Below are positions 34,387-46,668 of a DNA stretch of 64,000 bases, piece after piece (positions within the stretch are counted from its first letter, which is position 1; each line of letters starts with the position of its first letter). Source of the stretch: Diphasiastrum complanatum. Taxonomy: Eukaryota > Streptophyta > Lycopodiopsida > Lycopodiales > Lycopodiaceae. Under the pieces are notes generated by a model, which saw nothing but the letters and a program-made list of their open reading frames with translations, searched no databases and had not been told where the DNA came from. Where the stretch lies: positions 10,367,246 to 10,431,245 of the forward strand of contig CM055098.1 of assembly GCA_029204225.1 (NCBI GenBank), given 5' to 3'. Position numbers and translations under genes: made by a program.

Positions 34387-34895
34387 TGCTATGTCCATGG
34401 CCAGTAAGTAGGATTCAGTATACTCCTAGTCTTGGATACACGGTACTCCAGTAAATCAAGCTGTTAGATATGCCACGTCAGACTAGATGTGACCCGAAAG
34501 TAACTAATATCCTTGTGAGGCCCAGAACACACTAAATGGAGTTTAGACAAGGTATGAGACAGTGTATGCATGTGTAGAGTTATCAATAGCAATTCTATGA
34601 ATAGGTGGTCCATGCTTAGGACTCTATTCTAGGTGAATGTATGTATAGAGAACTTAGGGCTATGCATGGCTATGTGCCCAAGTTGATTTTGGCTCTATAT
34701 ATTGAGGCCAAACTTGCCCTACTCCTCATTGTGATCATGGATTCATTGCCAGGGTTTCACTCTACCTTCATGCTACTTGTTCCTTGGCTTGGGGGTGAAG
34801 CTTCTAGAGTTTGTTAGTTGCTTATACTTGGTTGGGTGGTTGCTCCATAGTGTGTTTTCCATTTGTAAGCAGGATCTTAGGGAGCTTCCCTTATA
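34387..34895 (+). repeat. 3' LTR of LARD-1
   Basis: 509 bp colinear with 31165-31677. Differences include single bases and small indels (for example CTAGTATGTATAATAAAC versus CTAGGTGAATGTATGTATAG), and a deletion near the 3' end. Confidence 0.88.
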
Positions 34896-34929
34896 CCAAC
34901 CCTGGTTCACGTTCATTTTTTTCAACCCT

Positions 34930-35235
34930 GGCTCACATTCGGATATTTATCCGACCTTGGTTTACGTTCGGATTTTTATCCGACGCAAGTTTGAACGTGT
35001 TCAGATCGGATCGAATCGAATCGAATCCGAGCACTTTTGAATGTGTTCGAATCGTGGATCTCGGTTTGACTTTAGTTCACGTTCGGATTTTTATCCGAGC
35101 TTGGTTTACGTTCAGATTTTTATCCGAGCTTGGTTCATTTTTGGATTTTTATCCCGGTTCGGATCGGTTCTACCCCTGGTTCACGTTCGAATTTTTATCC
35201 GACCTTGGTACACATTCGGATTTTTATCCTATAGG
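34930..35235. repeat. Minisatellite with TCGGAT...ATCCGA hairpin units
   Basis: At least seven copies of GTTCGGATTTTTATCCGA-type units occur, many preceded by GGTTCACG or GGTTTACG. Spacing is about 23-28 bp where dense. Each unit contains TCGGAT and ATCCGA as inverted arms around four or five A/T bases. A short (GAATC)n-like run interrupts near 35010. The block directly adjoins the LARD-1 3' LTR. Confidence 0.85.
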
Positions 35236-35267
35236 AAGAACGCAATCCGATCATCGTTGACGGGCAA

Positions 35268-35457
35268 TGGCGGCTAATTGTGGCACTTTTGATCCCTACA
35301 CAAGCCCGCTCCTCAGTTTCCGCTCATTTCCACTGATTTTTGACATGATATCCTACACATTATATCCTTTAGTTTTGTTGCTAACTGTGGCGCTTCCAAT
35401 CCTATACAAGCCCACTCCTCAACTTCTGCTCATTCCCACTAATTTTTGACATGATAT
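35268..35457. repeat. Imperfect direct duplication, period about 109 bp
   Basis: Both halves contain GCTAAYTGTGGCRCTT, TACACAAGCCCGCTCCTCA or its TATACAAGCCCACTCCTCA variant, and TTTTTGACATGATAT. They are clearly homologous but diverged. Confidence 0.75.
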
Positions 35458-35679
35458 TCGAGCCTCTGTTTTGATCAAAGCTCCTCTAAATTTGATATCA
35501 GTCAATCATCTCTGATAAACCATCAATTTTCAACATGGCCACTTGTCAACGGCCATCGGCTTTCCTCCTAAACCATCGCTACTCGCCTGTCGACGGATCA
35601 TCGGCCGCCACCTAGATCGGCCCCGTCAACGACTGGCATACCCACTAGATCCAAAGTGATCGGCTGTCACTCTTTACTA

Positions 35680-35873
<194 letters not shown>

Positions 35874-35963
35874 GCATACATACATAGTTATATAAATATA
35901 CCTACATACATACATACATACTTATATATATGCATACATATATAGTTATATAAATATACCTAC

Positions 35964-35994
<31 letters not shown>

Positions 35995-36178
35995 ACTATT
36001 TATGCGCATGTTGTGCACATATGTATGGGGTAGGAGGATGCATGGGGTGTGGGCACCCATACATCCTCCTTTCACACACTTTTGTGAATGAAATTTTTAA
36101 ATGCATGCATGGGGAGGAGTATATATGCATCCTGCCCATGCATACACATTAATCCCCATGGCCCTCCTCCCCATGCAT

Positions 36179-37576
<1,398 letters not shown>

Positions 37577-37586
37577 GTGTGTGTGT

Positions 37587-37642
<56 letters not shown>

Positions 37643-37657
37643 ATGTGTGTGTGTGTT
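37577..37657. repeat. (GT)n microsatellite
   Basis: About 80 bp of GT with single interruptions. It abuts the truncated left end of LARD-2. Confidence 0.97.
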
Positions 37658-40600
37658 CCCAGCAAGCTATCAGACCTGTGAATTGATGGTTGGTGGCTTA
37701 TGCACCATCTCCATCAAGTTTGAAGCTATTTTGACTTCTACAAATCAAGAAATCTTCGTTTTCAGCCTATATATAGCATCTTAGGATCAGTATGAATGCT
37801 TCATGGAAGTCTAATTGATGGTTTAAGACTGTTGGTAGCATCAATTTTGAGCTTGGGGAGGTGTTTGCACATTTTTGCATGATTCCTTCTTGTGGAAGTG
37901 CACCCTACTACAGATTTTTGGCAGCTCTGATCTCGCATGTGTGAAGCTTAGGTGGCAAGATGATGTGGCAAACATCTTGTTCACTTGGTCTCCCTCTGTA
38001 TTGAGCTTTACAGTACCCAATTTCGTGTCCTGTAGCCAAAGTTATGATCATCTGAAGTTTTGCAGTTTTGTGAGTAAAATTGGCAAAATTTGAAATTGTT
38101 CTGATTGCATGCCAGGCATTTCCCTAATTTGTAGTACTGTGCTTGCATGGATTGGTTGCATGCTAATTCTCAAAGTGATTCTGACATGCATGAGGGATTT
38201 ACAATCGATTTGAGTGGTCATATGCATGTGCTGACAGTTGGGTCACAAATCTGTGTTAATGGCTGACAAATACTGTAAAACTGAAGTTTACGTAAAAAAT
38301 TCTGTAATGATGTTTGTGACTGATGTGCTTTGCATGCCAGTTTGACATTGGGTTAGTAACATTAGGAATAGGACAATGTTTCGATTTTTTCGATTCCGAT
38401 TGCCTTATAAAATAATAGTATTTTCGTCAGAATTTTTGAATTACGTAAAATAAAACAAATTTTGAGTTTTTTCAGAAAAAATCAAAATTTCGGTCATTTT
38501 TTCGTTATCTATGGAATCAGTTTAGATTAGTGAATTGATTAAATTGAGTTTATTAGTCAGAATTGATCATAATGTTTTCACTAAGTCTAAATTATTTCCC
38601 GGTGATAGATCAGTTAAAATTGACAGAAGGAACCGCAATGAATTGCAGACAGTTTTACGGTGCTGTCATTTTCTTTTAACTTTTGGAGTTGGAAATTCCC
38701 AGATTGAAAGTTAAAATTTAATTTTTTTTTTCTCTTTTATTGAATTTCCATTTTATAATTGGAAATCAGTTACTTGTCTGATAAGTTTTCTAATCAATAT
38801 TGATCGATATAAATTAGTAAAGTGAACGTTTGTGCAAGATACTCGTTAAATTGGATTAAAATCATCAAACAATATGAAATGACCAGGTTGAATGATTGGC
38901 AATACTATTCTTTATCTAGTCAGTAAATCTGATAGGATACGGTTCAAGAATTACTGAAATCCTATGGATGGGATTTCCATTTATGTAATTTCATGTTTGG
39001 ATAGGTTTCGTCAATATTAACGGAGTAATGCCAAACCAGTCAATAAAAAAAAAAATTGATTTCATTTCCAGCAAAATCCTATGGTGAATTATATTCAGCC
39101 CAAGTATAGGATATAAATGAAATTTTTTGGACTTTTTCCTACAGTAATAGTTTTTTAAAACATTTACTAATGTCATTACGTCTTCTTGGTATCTTAGCTG
39201 AAATAGATTTTCAGGGAACTAAAAATTTGAAGGAGGGAAGAAGAGTGGACATCAGAGGTAGTAAGTGATCGGGAAATGTATTTCGTAGTTAGGATTTTGG
39301 TAATCCATGTAAATAATTGCTTAATACTGGCTAATAATTTCTTGGTTAGAATTCATTCAGATGAATTCGTAACTGATATCTTTGTAACCATTGAGTTATC
39401 CGCAGTTTTGGATGTCAATTGTGAGGCTTAGAAGTGGAATCTGATATGTGGATTATATTGGATATGTTAGTTGACAAAAGCTTGTCCCTATATTTGATGC
39501 ATTAGTAGGGTTTTGAAGCTTGTCAATAACCAGAAAGGTTCAGGGTGTAATAGTGAACCATGTTAATTCTTCTGTCTATGTCACATAATCAGATGTAGAT
39601 TATGAATATCCATCTCATAGGCATGCCAATCATCCAAATAAAATGGATTCTCCAGTGTTTGGAAACAAGAGATAATATCCTATAGTGATTATAGGACAGC
39701 TAGATGGTCAGTGGATCTCTAGAATATCAGGCGGTTAAGGGTTTTCTGGAAGGAAAAGTTGATGGTATGGGACATCAGTAATTTTAAAAAGGAGATTCTA
39801 GGACTGTAAAGATCTGATAATCAATGGTGTGTTTTAGTACCTAGTCGCGATATGGGAAAGAAAAAAACCATTCGATCAAATGTGGGATATTTTGAGAAAT
39901 TTTGAGATTTAATCTAGTTCCCAATGTGGTATCTCATTATTTACAAAATCAGAGGCTCTCAAATCTATTTCTCACTTTCTTAATTAATCCTTTACTTCTT
40001 AGTAATTTCTCAAATATAGGATATCAGACTGATTTATATGATTCTTTCCAGCATGAAGTTATTCTTCTAAAAGACTGTTATGTCATATAATTTACTACTT
40101 GTGTGAATAGAGTTGGAATTCAGATAAATTCTAAGGTTAAAATGTTTCAATCTCTTAAGCCATGGAATATCTCTGTTGCATAAATGGATTTCGATGGAAT
40201 AGTAGTTTCTATCACTCAGAGTGAAAATAAAGGAAAAGTCTTGTGTGTAATAGGGTGAATCCTTTAGTGGAAGCACTTATTACTGACTTTTCTAGGATTT
40301 AGATATTTTCATTTATCATAATTCCAGTTAACTTTTACGGAAGTTTATGAGGGGTGAAGTGGTGGAATAAAATTCTATTTGGGAATTTGTTGGTTGCATA
40401 GTTTTCGGAAGAGAACCAACTGCGGTATAGAAGTGAGATTTGGTCTGAAAGTAATTTCGGCCAGATTCAGAGTAAGATACCTAATTGGAACTTTTCAAAA
40501 TATGAGAAATTCTCTAGATATTGTGTGGACAATCTGGAACAAGTTTGGAATTTGAATCATTATCTATAAGTAGTACAGTAAAAGGTTGAAAGATACTAAT

Positions 40601-42690
40601 TCCATTTTGATTGGAATAGAAGTTTGATCAAAATTTGAGTTTGAGAGTTCTATATTGGATCAACCTAATCTTAGTTTAAGTACTAGGATCAGAGAGAGGT
40701 TAATCAGGTGTGAGAAATTATGTAATTAGAAGTAAGTGAGATTGGAAAACTGCTGAGAGTGAATTTTATTCGTCTCAAAGATTCCCCGAATATGTTATTT
40801 ACTTTGAGAAATAGAAAATATTTTGTTACAAGATCTCAGTGAGATATGTGAGTAACATATGTGGGTTCTGGAGGAATCTGCCAGATAAGAATGTGTTTAT
40901 GTACTGGGTCATAGTGAGATTATTCACATATGTGCACAATTAATCTTGTATGAATCTACTTTGTATTCTTGGTTACTAGAGTTATTTGGTGCACTTAACC
41001 TAGTCGGTGAACATGAACATATAATCAAGTATTGTTTTGATAGATACTTGTAGAACTAACAAATCTTTGTATAGAAGAACTATGGATTAACTTATAAATG
41101 ATTTGGGTAAGGATCTAAATGGGGTGTTATACTAGTATAATTGAATTCTTCACCTAGAAATTTGAGATTTCTAAATCATTGGCAATTAACTTGAGTAGTT
41201 GATTACTCCAGGATGAAGTTAATTGGTAAAACGATCAGTGTGATGTGGATTCACCAGAAACTGATGGTTTTCGAAATTGTATTGCTTGTAAGATGCATGA
41301 TTAATGAATCATTTTGGTTCATTAGTTATAAATTGTGTGCATTGGATATGTAGTATTCTTGGGATAGAGTATTCCTTAGTTAAGGAATAGACTCATCTCA
41401 TTAGTGATTGTATCCCAGAGAGCTCAAATGGATAACGAATCATAATGAATCCAAGAATAACAACTGAATTGATATTCAGCAGGACTTTGGGTATCTAGAT
41501 GTGATTCTAGATTGTAATCTAAAGTTTTTGTAGTTGAAGATGATTGTCGTTATGGTATGCTCTCTGTCTCTAATTACCAGTGGTTTGTAGAACTTGAATA
41601 TCCTATATTTTAGTTAAAGAATCCTGATTTGAGAGTATTCCTAAAATCCAGTATTTTCCTATTGGGAAAGATTTTGGAATGATTCTTACTTTTTCTGAGT
41701 TATGTGGAACATATACTCCAGTATCCTATAAATGGTTAAGTATGGTTTTGGATTCCAGAAAGTTACGAATCTAAAAATTTATGGTTGACGGATCATAAAC
41801 AATTACTTAATTATTGTCAGAGGATTATAAGGAATTGTACTGATTCTTAATTGTGATGATTTATTCTTGATCTATTATTTGAGTAAGAATTCAGATCAGT
41901 GTTTTGAATTTCTCTACTCCAATATTTATCTATCTAGTGGATGTTTTTCTGCTACAGTTTATGTTCTGCAGATGCTTGAGTACAGTTCTTCATTTGATTG
42001 GATCTCCAGTTATCTTAGGAGATAGACAAGTCTATTAAGATGAATGAATTCTATTCTTGTATTTGATGCTAGAAACATGAGCATTTAACTCAAAAGAGTA
42101 TCTGGGATACTCAGAGTTGAGTTTTAATCATTCTATATCTTAATAATTCTCCTAGAGATCCTAGCTAAATGTATTATCATATCCTAGAATTTGGATTCTA
42201 AGGATATTTGTACTTGAAAGCTTATGAATTATCTGTTAGAGTTGTGGATAATTTCAGGTAATTGTAATTATTTTATTATTTCCTTAACTTTAATCTCTTA
42301 AGTTAGGTTATCTCACCCAGTATTTCATGTAAATGCTTTACATGAAGGTGATGTTACTAACTTATGGTGAATATAACCCAGATGAAAAATTTATCGCTTA
42401 GTGTGCTTTTCAAACCTGAGTTGTACTCCAGAGCAAAGATTAATGATTTGGAATAGGTTTATCTCTGAGTACTTGTTTGATATGAAAGTTAGACTAAGGA
42501 TAATGATTTTCTCGATTAATATTGAAATTTAAAGGAATTGTAATTCTTTCTGTTTAGAGAGCTTCTAAGGATAGAAGCAGTTTAAGGAGGGAAGAATGTT
42601 ATGTCCACGACCAGTAAGTAGAATTCAGTATACTCCTAGTCTTGGATACACGGTACTCCAGTAAATCAGGTTGTTAGTTATGCCACATCA
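37658..42690 (+). mobile_element. LARD-2: longer, 5'-truncated relative of LARD-1
   Basis: From CCCAGCAAGCTATCAGACC on, it is colinear with LARD-1 (32520 on) but includes about 0.8 kb (38650-39430) and about 2.3 kb (39575-41885) that LARD-1 lacks. It ends with a purine tract and the first 94 bp of the LTR (42597-42690). The 5' LTR, PBS and leader are missing. I see no intact retroviral domain in the extra sequence. A weak LTDHKQLLNY-like reading near 41790 could be an eroded gypsy RNase H motif, but this is not secure. Confidence 0.8.
42597..42690 (+). repeat. 94-bp 5' portion of the LARD-2 3' LTR
   Basis: Runs from TGTTATGTCCACGACCAGTA to TATGCCACATCA and then switches without a gap into minus-strand copia-e integrase. 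The same breakpoint is seen in the inverted copy at 17966. Confidence 0.85.
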
Positions 42691-43702
42691 CATCATACAC
42701 TTCATCCTTGCTCTTTAGTAGATAGATCCAACAAAATCTACTAAAATCATCAATGAATGTTACATACATCTTAGCTCCACTATTGCTAATTGTAGTAAAT
42801 CCATGAATATCCGAATGTACAAGCTGAAAAGGCTTTGTAGATCTAGAGATAGATCTAGTATAAGGTAGTATATTTGACTTAGACAAAACACAAGACTCAC
42901 AAACATGCTTGATATCACTTAAGGAACTTGGAAGACCAATCACAACCTTCTTCCTTGCCATTACCTCCAATGACTTGAAGTTGAGGTGTCCCATCCTTTT
43001 GTGCCAACCTTCTTGAATAGAAATTTGCTCCCTTGCAACACATCCAACTTGGTTAGCAATAACACAAGCATCTAGTTTGAACAACTTCCCTTGCCTTTTA
43101 CCTTTTCCAATCAAGACGTCCTTCCTTTTGATCAAACAAGCATCTCCATCAGACCCCACCTCAAGGCCTTTACTTAGCATTTGGCTCACACTAAGCAAAT
43201 TCTTGGTAATAGATGGAATAAACAAGACATCCTCCAAATGAAAATTCCTATTTGTAGAGAGAGAAATAGGAATTGTGCCAATCCCTTTGATTGCACACTC
43301 ACCATCATTGGCCATGTAGATCACCCTCTTGTCATTTCCATATGCCAACAAAGAATTGAAGTACTCTTTGTGAAAGGTCATGTGTGAACTTGCTCCACTA
43401 TCAATCCACCAAGGATCTAGATCTCCATCATTAGCAAGCATACATGAAGACATCACAAAAGCATCATCATTTGCATCTTGAACATCCAAACCATCCTCAT
43501 CAAGAGTAAGATTACCTTGCTTGTCTCCTTGATCTCTCTTCTTCTTGTAGCACTCACTTGCAAAGTGTCCTTTGATGCCACAATAGAAGCACTTGAGCTT
43601 TGATCTATTCTTCTTTTTGCCAAATGAAGAAGCATCCACTTGATCTTGCCCTTTAGACCACTTACTTTTGGTTTTGCCCTTGAATTTGCCCTTTGTGAAC
43701 AT
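42691..43702 (-). CDS. Copia-e nucleocapsid-protease-integrase ORF, truncated
   Basis: This open frame encodes about 340 aa of copia polyprotein. CCHC is intact (CFYCGIKGHFASEC), protease has WWIDSGASSHMT with the catalytic DSGAS, and the pre-integrase finger is present (WHKRMGHLNFKSL, CESCVLSKS). The integrase core starts with LVHSDIHGF and YVTFIDDFSRFCWIYLLKSK and is then cut at the LARD LTR junction near 42690. The frame has no stop, but it is disconnected from its gag by a frameshifting deletion and lacks RT. Confidence 0.88.
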
Positions 43703-43739
43703 AGCATCCTCTTGAAGTGTTGATGTAGATCCGCCTTAG

Positions 43740-44220
43740 CATGAGCATCGAACAAGCCATTAAGAATTACTTGAATAAGCTCTCCTTCCTTAATGCTTTC
43801 ATCAATGCAAGCCAACTCATCATTCAATGCTTTCATTCTCAAAACAAAAGTACTTGGACTTTTTTCATCCTTTTGCATACAAGAAAAGATTTGCCTTCTT
43901 AGAGTCAACACTCTAGAAGTAGACTTGGATTCATAAAGCTTCTTCAATGAATTCCAAGCTTCCAAAGATGATGTGCACTTACCAACTTCCTTGAGAAGTT
44001 CATTGGTAACATTCATCTTGATCATGTGTAGAGCCTTCTTGGCCCTCTTGTCATACCTCAATTGATCTTGTTGTGTTTCTGGTCTCTCCTCCAAACCTAC
44101 AACAATATCCAAAACATCATTCATCTCAAGAAGTGACTCCATCCTCACTTTCCACAATGAATAGTTACTTGAGATAAGCCTATCATTGGCTTCCAACATG
44201 ATTCCAATTGAGGTTGTCAT
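43740..44220 (-). pseudogene. Copia-e gag with internal deletion
   Basis: ATG at 44220 opens MTTSIGIMLEANDRL, followed by YSLWKVRMESLLEM, TSSLEAWNSLKKLYESKSTS and GELIQVILNGLFDAHA. Comparison with copia-g shows about 140 bp missing after HA, joining it directly to the GGSTSTS region in another frame near 43740. The capsid C-terminal part and the link to the CCHC are therefore lost. Confidence 0.85.
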
Positions 44221-44793
44221 GTAGCAATGACCTGATCTTCTCTTTCAACCTGTTTCAATGCACAAAGCACTCCTTTGAAAAACAACAAATGCTTTCAAAA
44301 CAAATCACCAAGATTTGAAACTATCTCAAAAATTCTCTTCTAGCACTTATACCAAGCAATGAAATCTTGATCAACCTATGATCTATCCTCAATCTAATAA
44401 CTTTTGCCACTTCCTAAGATTGAAACACACTCAAATGAAGTCCAGCAACCTCACTATCTAGAGATCCAATCAAAATTAGGGTTTTGACAAAATCACAAAA
44501 AATTGACTATTCCAAATCTACATGCAAATGCTGAAAATTTGATATACAATCTATTAGCCACCACTTAGGCTGATCCAGTGATCCAAAAATCGGCCAAATC
44601 CAGTATGTGAATTCAAAAATTGGAATTGATCAGGTTTATAAACCTATATAGGGTTTTGATCTACAAAAGATCCAATCTACAAAAGCAAAAAAACTCGATT
44701 TTGGTGTAGAATCCTCTCTAGCATGCTCTAGACTTGATATTTTCACCAAATCATTGATAGATCTGATTTTCTCCTTCATAACTTGAAACAAAA

Positions 44794-44805
44794 GCTCTGA
44801 TACCA
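44794..44805 (-). other. PBS of copia-e
   Basis: The minus strand reads TGGTATCAGAGC, the canonical initiator-Met site, immediately inside the LTR that starts at 44806 on this strand. Confidence 0.85.
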
Positions 44806-45267
44806 TGTGAAGTATTTCAAATCCTTAAGATCCAATCCACTTAAATGATCTTTGGTTAGAAAGAGAAATACACTACCAATTTCACCAATGTAGAAAAAAT
44901 CAGCACCTACACATAAAATGAGATGCAAATTTACTAATAGAATTTGATCAAACTTGAATGAAATGACAAAGTACTATTGATGTCCATACAAAAGCAACAA
45001 GCTACTATATTTCACACATGTGGATCTGAAAATAACAATAAATGATCATTCTACACATAGAATTGCAAGCAATCACCAAGATAGTGCACCAATGGATAGT
45101 AGAACCCAAGAGAACCATGTATAAGCATGAAATGGGATAGAGAAGAGAGAAGATAGCTCTCTCCATGAGTTACATCCTTTTATAACAGGTCCAAACCCTA
45201 TTTGGCCACTTGGCCTTCCCACCAAAATGCTAACTCTACTATTTTTGGGTCTAGATTTAATGTACCC
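44806..45267 (-). repeat. Partial 5' LTR of copia-e
   Basis: 462 bp homologous to the copia-g LTRs (TGTGAAG... through ...TTTTTGGGTCTAGAT). It stops at GTACCCA, where the copia-f LTR remnant starts after about six bases. Compared with copia-g, about 190 bp of the LTR's own 5' end are absent. Confidence 0.83.
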
Positions 45268-45273
45268 AGCTAT

Positions 45274-45399
45274 TCTTTGTACTTACCAATAGTTCTTGAA
45301 TATACAGTTTGAAGAGAGTAATTCTGTATTCTTGTTGCACTTGACGTTGTGCTGTGGTGATTGATCCGGTCGGGTGCTTTCAATTGTGTTTTCTTAACT
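45274..45399 (+). repeat. Partial 5' LTR of copia-f
   Basis: 126 bp nearly identical to the end of the 3' LTR (56187-56312), including GTTCTTGAATATACAGTTTG and TTGCACTTGACGTTGTG. It ends directly before the PBS. Confidence 0.85.
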
Positions 45400-45411
45400 T
45401 GGTATCAAAAC
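45400..45411 (+). other. PBS of copia-f (variant)
   Basis: TGGTATCAAAAC follows the LTR. It is a variant of TGGTATCAGAGC and may reflect a different primer tRNA or simple decay. Confidence 0.65.
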
Positions 45412-46668
45412 CCTTGGTGGCTGGAATCACCAGACAAGAACACAGAGCTGGGAATTCACGACGGTTTGTTGGCTAGGAAGCACAAAACCAAGTCTGTGGA
45501 GATTCGTGGAACGGCTCAAAACTGTAAAAAGGACTCAGAGACAGGGAATTGTTGGTTGAATAAAAAAGCAAGCAAGTTTGAAGCTGAAAAATTCTTCTGG
45601 AGGGTTGCTTGGAGTTTGTGATTGGTTTGAATCCAATCGAATACCATTTGAAGAGCGGTTTGGAGTAGAAGATAACCTACAGTAGGGCGACCTCAGTCAG
45701 CTAGGAGCTGCAAAGGAAAGCTCAGGGAAAGCCTAAGTAAAGCTCAGTATATTCTTCTCTTCAAAATTGCTAGGGTTTCAAGAGACAAAATCAGAGATAT
45801 CTCCTTGTAGGAGGACGTTTTCAAAGTTGTGAGAGGTTGTGAATGGACGTCCTGGTAGCGCAATTCTGCGGTAGGAAGGCCACGACTGGCCGTGGAGGAG
45901 AAAGACAGCTAGAGCGATTAATGAGGAGCAACCATAGTCCGTGAAGGAGTAAGAAAACCTTATCGCTGGTAGAGAGAGAAGACGGAGAGGTCGCGGGAGC
46001 TGTCGCGCGCTCAGTCATGATCACCAGCTAGCGGCCTGAAGTGTTCAATACTTCGAGGGCCTTTGATCAACGCACAGACACGTTGACAGCCGTCTGATCT
46101 TGATTCATACAGATCAACGATGGTCATTTCACAATGGGTGGGTTGTTGGATCTAAAGGATCCATTGGATTGAAGTGAAAGAGCCTAAAGGGGTCTGAAGT
46201 GCAAACTGCATTGCCACTTCATTAAAAATCTTCAAACTCAAAAAATTGTTGGGTCTCAAGTCTTTGAAGGGTGAAGTTTCTTCACACTGAAGAAACAGTT
46301 CAAAAACCCAAATTGCCCTTATTTTCACCTCCTTTAGCCTATTTTGAACAAAGAAAGGCTATAGCCTCCAAATGAAGGGCACCCTGACTGTACCTGCAAG
46401 TACGGTACACCAAAATAGAGTGATTGTCATGGAGAAAGTGTTCGAAGTGCACCAGAAGTGATTTCACCATTCTATTGGGCAGGAAGCTGGGGGTTGGTGA
46501 CGTGAAGCATTTTGGAAAACGACACCAGTTTGGCTTTCAATTTGGCGAAAGAGCAGCGGGTGGCCTGGTAAGCTAAAAATTGCAGGTCATTATTATTGAT
46601 TTCTGATATCACGGTTGGCTCTAGCATACACTTTATAGCCTACAAGTGAAGTTTTAAGCAGTTCGGAG
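45412..46668 (+). other. Copia-f untranslated leader
   Basis: About 1.25 kb between PBS and gag ATG. An 86-codon open frame sits at 45361-45621 but has no known domain. No other gene is visible. Confidence 0.55.

Larger units (their letters stand above)
31165..34895 (+). mobile_element. LARD-1: complete non-coding LTR retrotransposon
   Basis: Two direct LTRs (31165-31677, 34387-34895) enclose about 2.7 kb without any retroviral coding domain. A PBS follows the 5' LTR and a purine tract precedes the 3' LTR. The flanking 5-mers CCGAC (31160-31164) and CCAAC (34896-34900) match at four of five bases and may be the target duplication. The structure fits a LARD-type element that relies on proteins from another element. 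LTR differences, including small indels, suggest an older insertion than copia-g. Confidence 0.85.
42691..45267 (-). mobile_element. Copia-e: truncated minus-strand Ty1/copia element
   Basis: In its own orientation it has a partial 5' LTR (45267-44806), PBS, leader, gag and pol down to the integrase core, where it stops at the LARD-2 LTR fragment. RT, RNase H and the 3' LTR are missing. Its LTR and gag are close relatives of copia-g. Confidence 0.85.

Noticed and set aside
41550-41830. Possible gypsy RNase H trace (LTDHKQLLNY-like) in LARD-2
   Set aside because: A single short resemblance without neighbouring motifs is not enough to call a pol gene; kept only as a note under LARD-2.
45361-45621. 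86-codon frame at the start of the copia-f leader as a separate gene
   Set aside because: It overlaps the LTR end and the PBS and has no recognisable domain. It is most likely chance within the leader.
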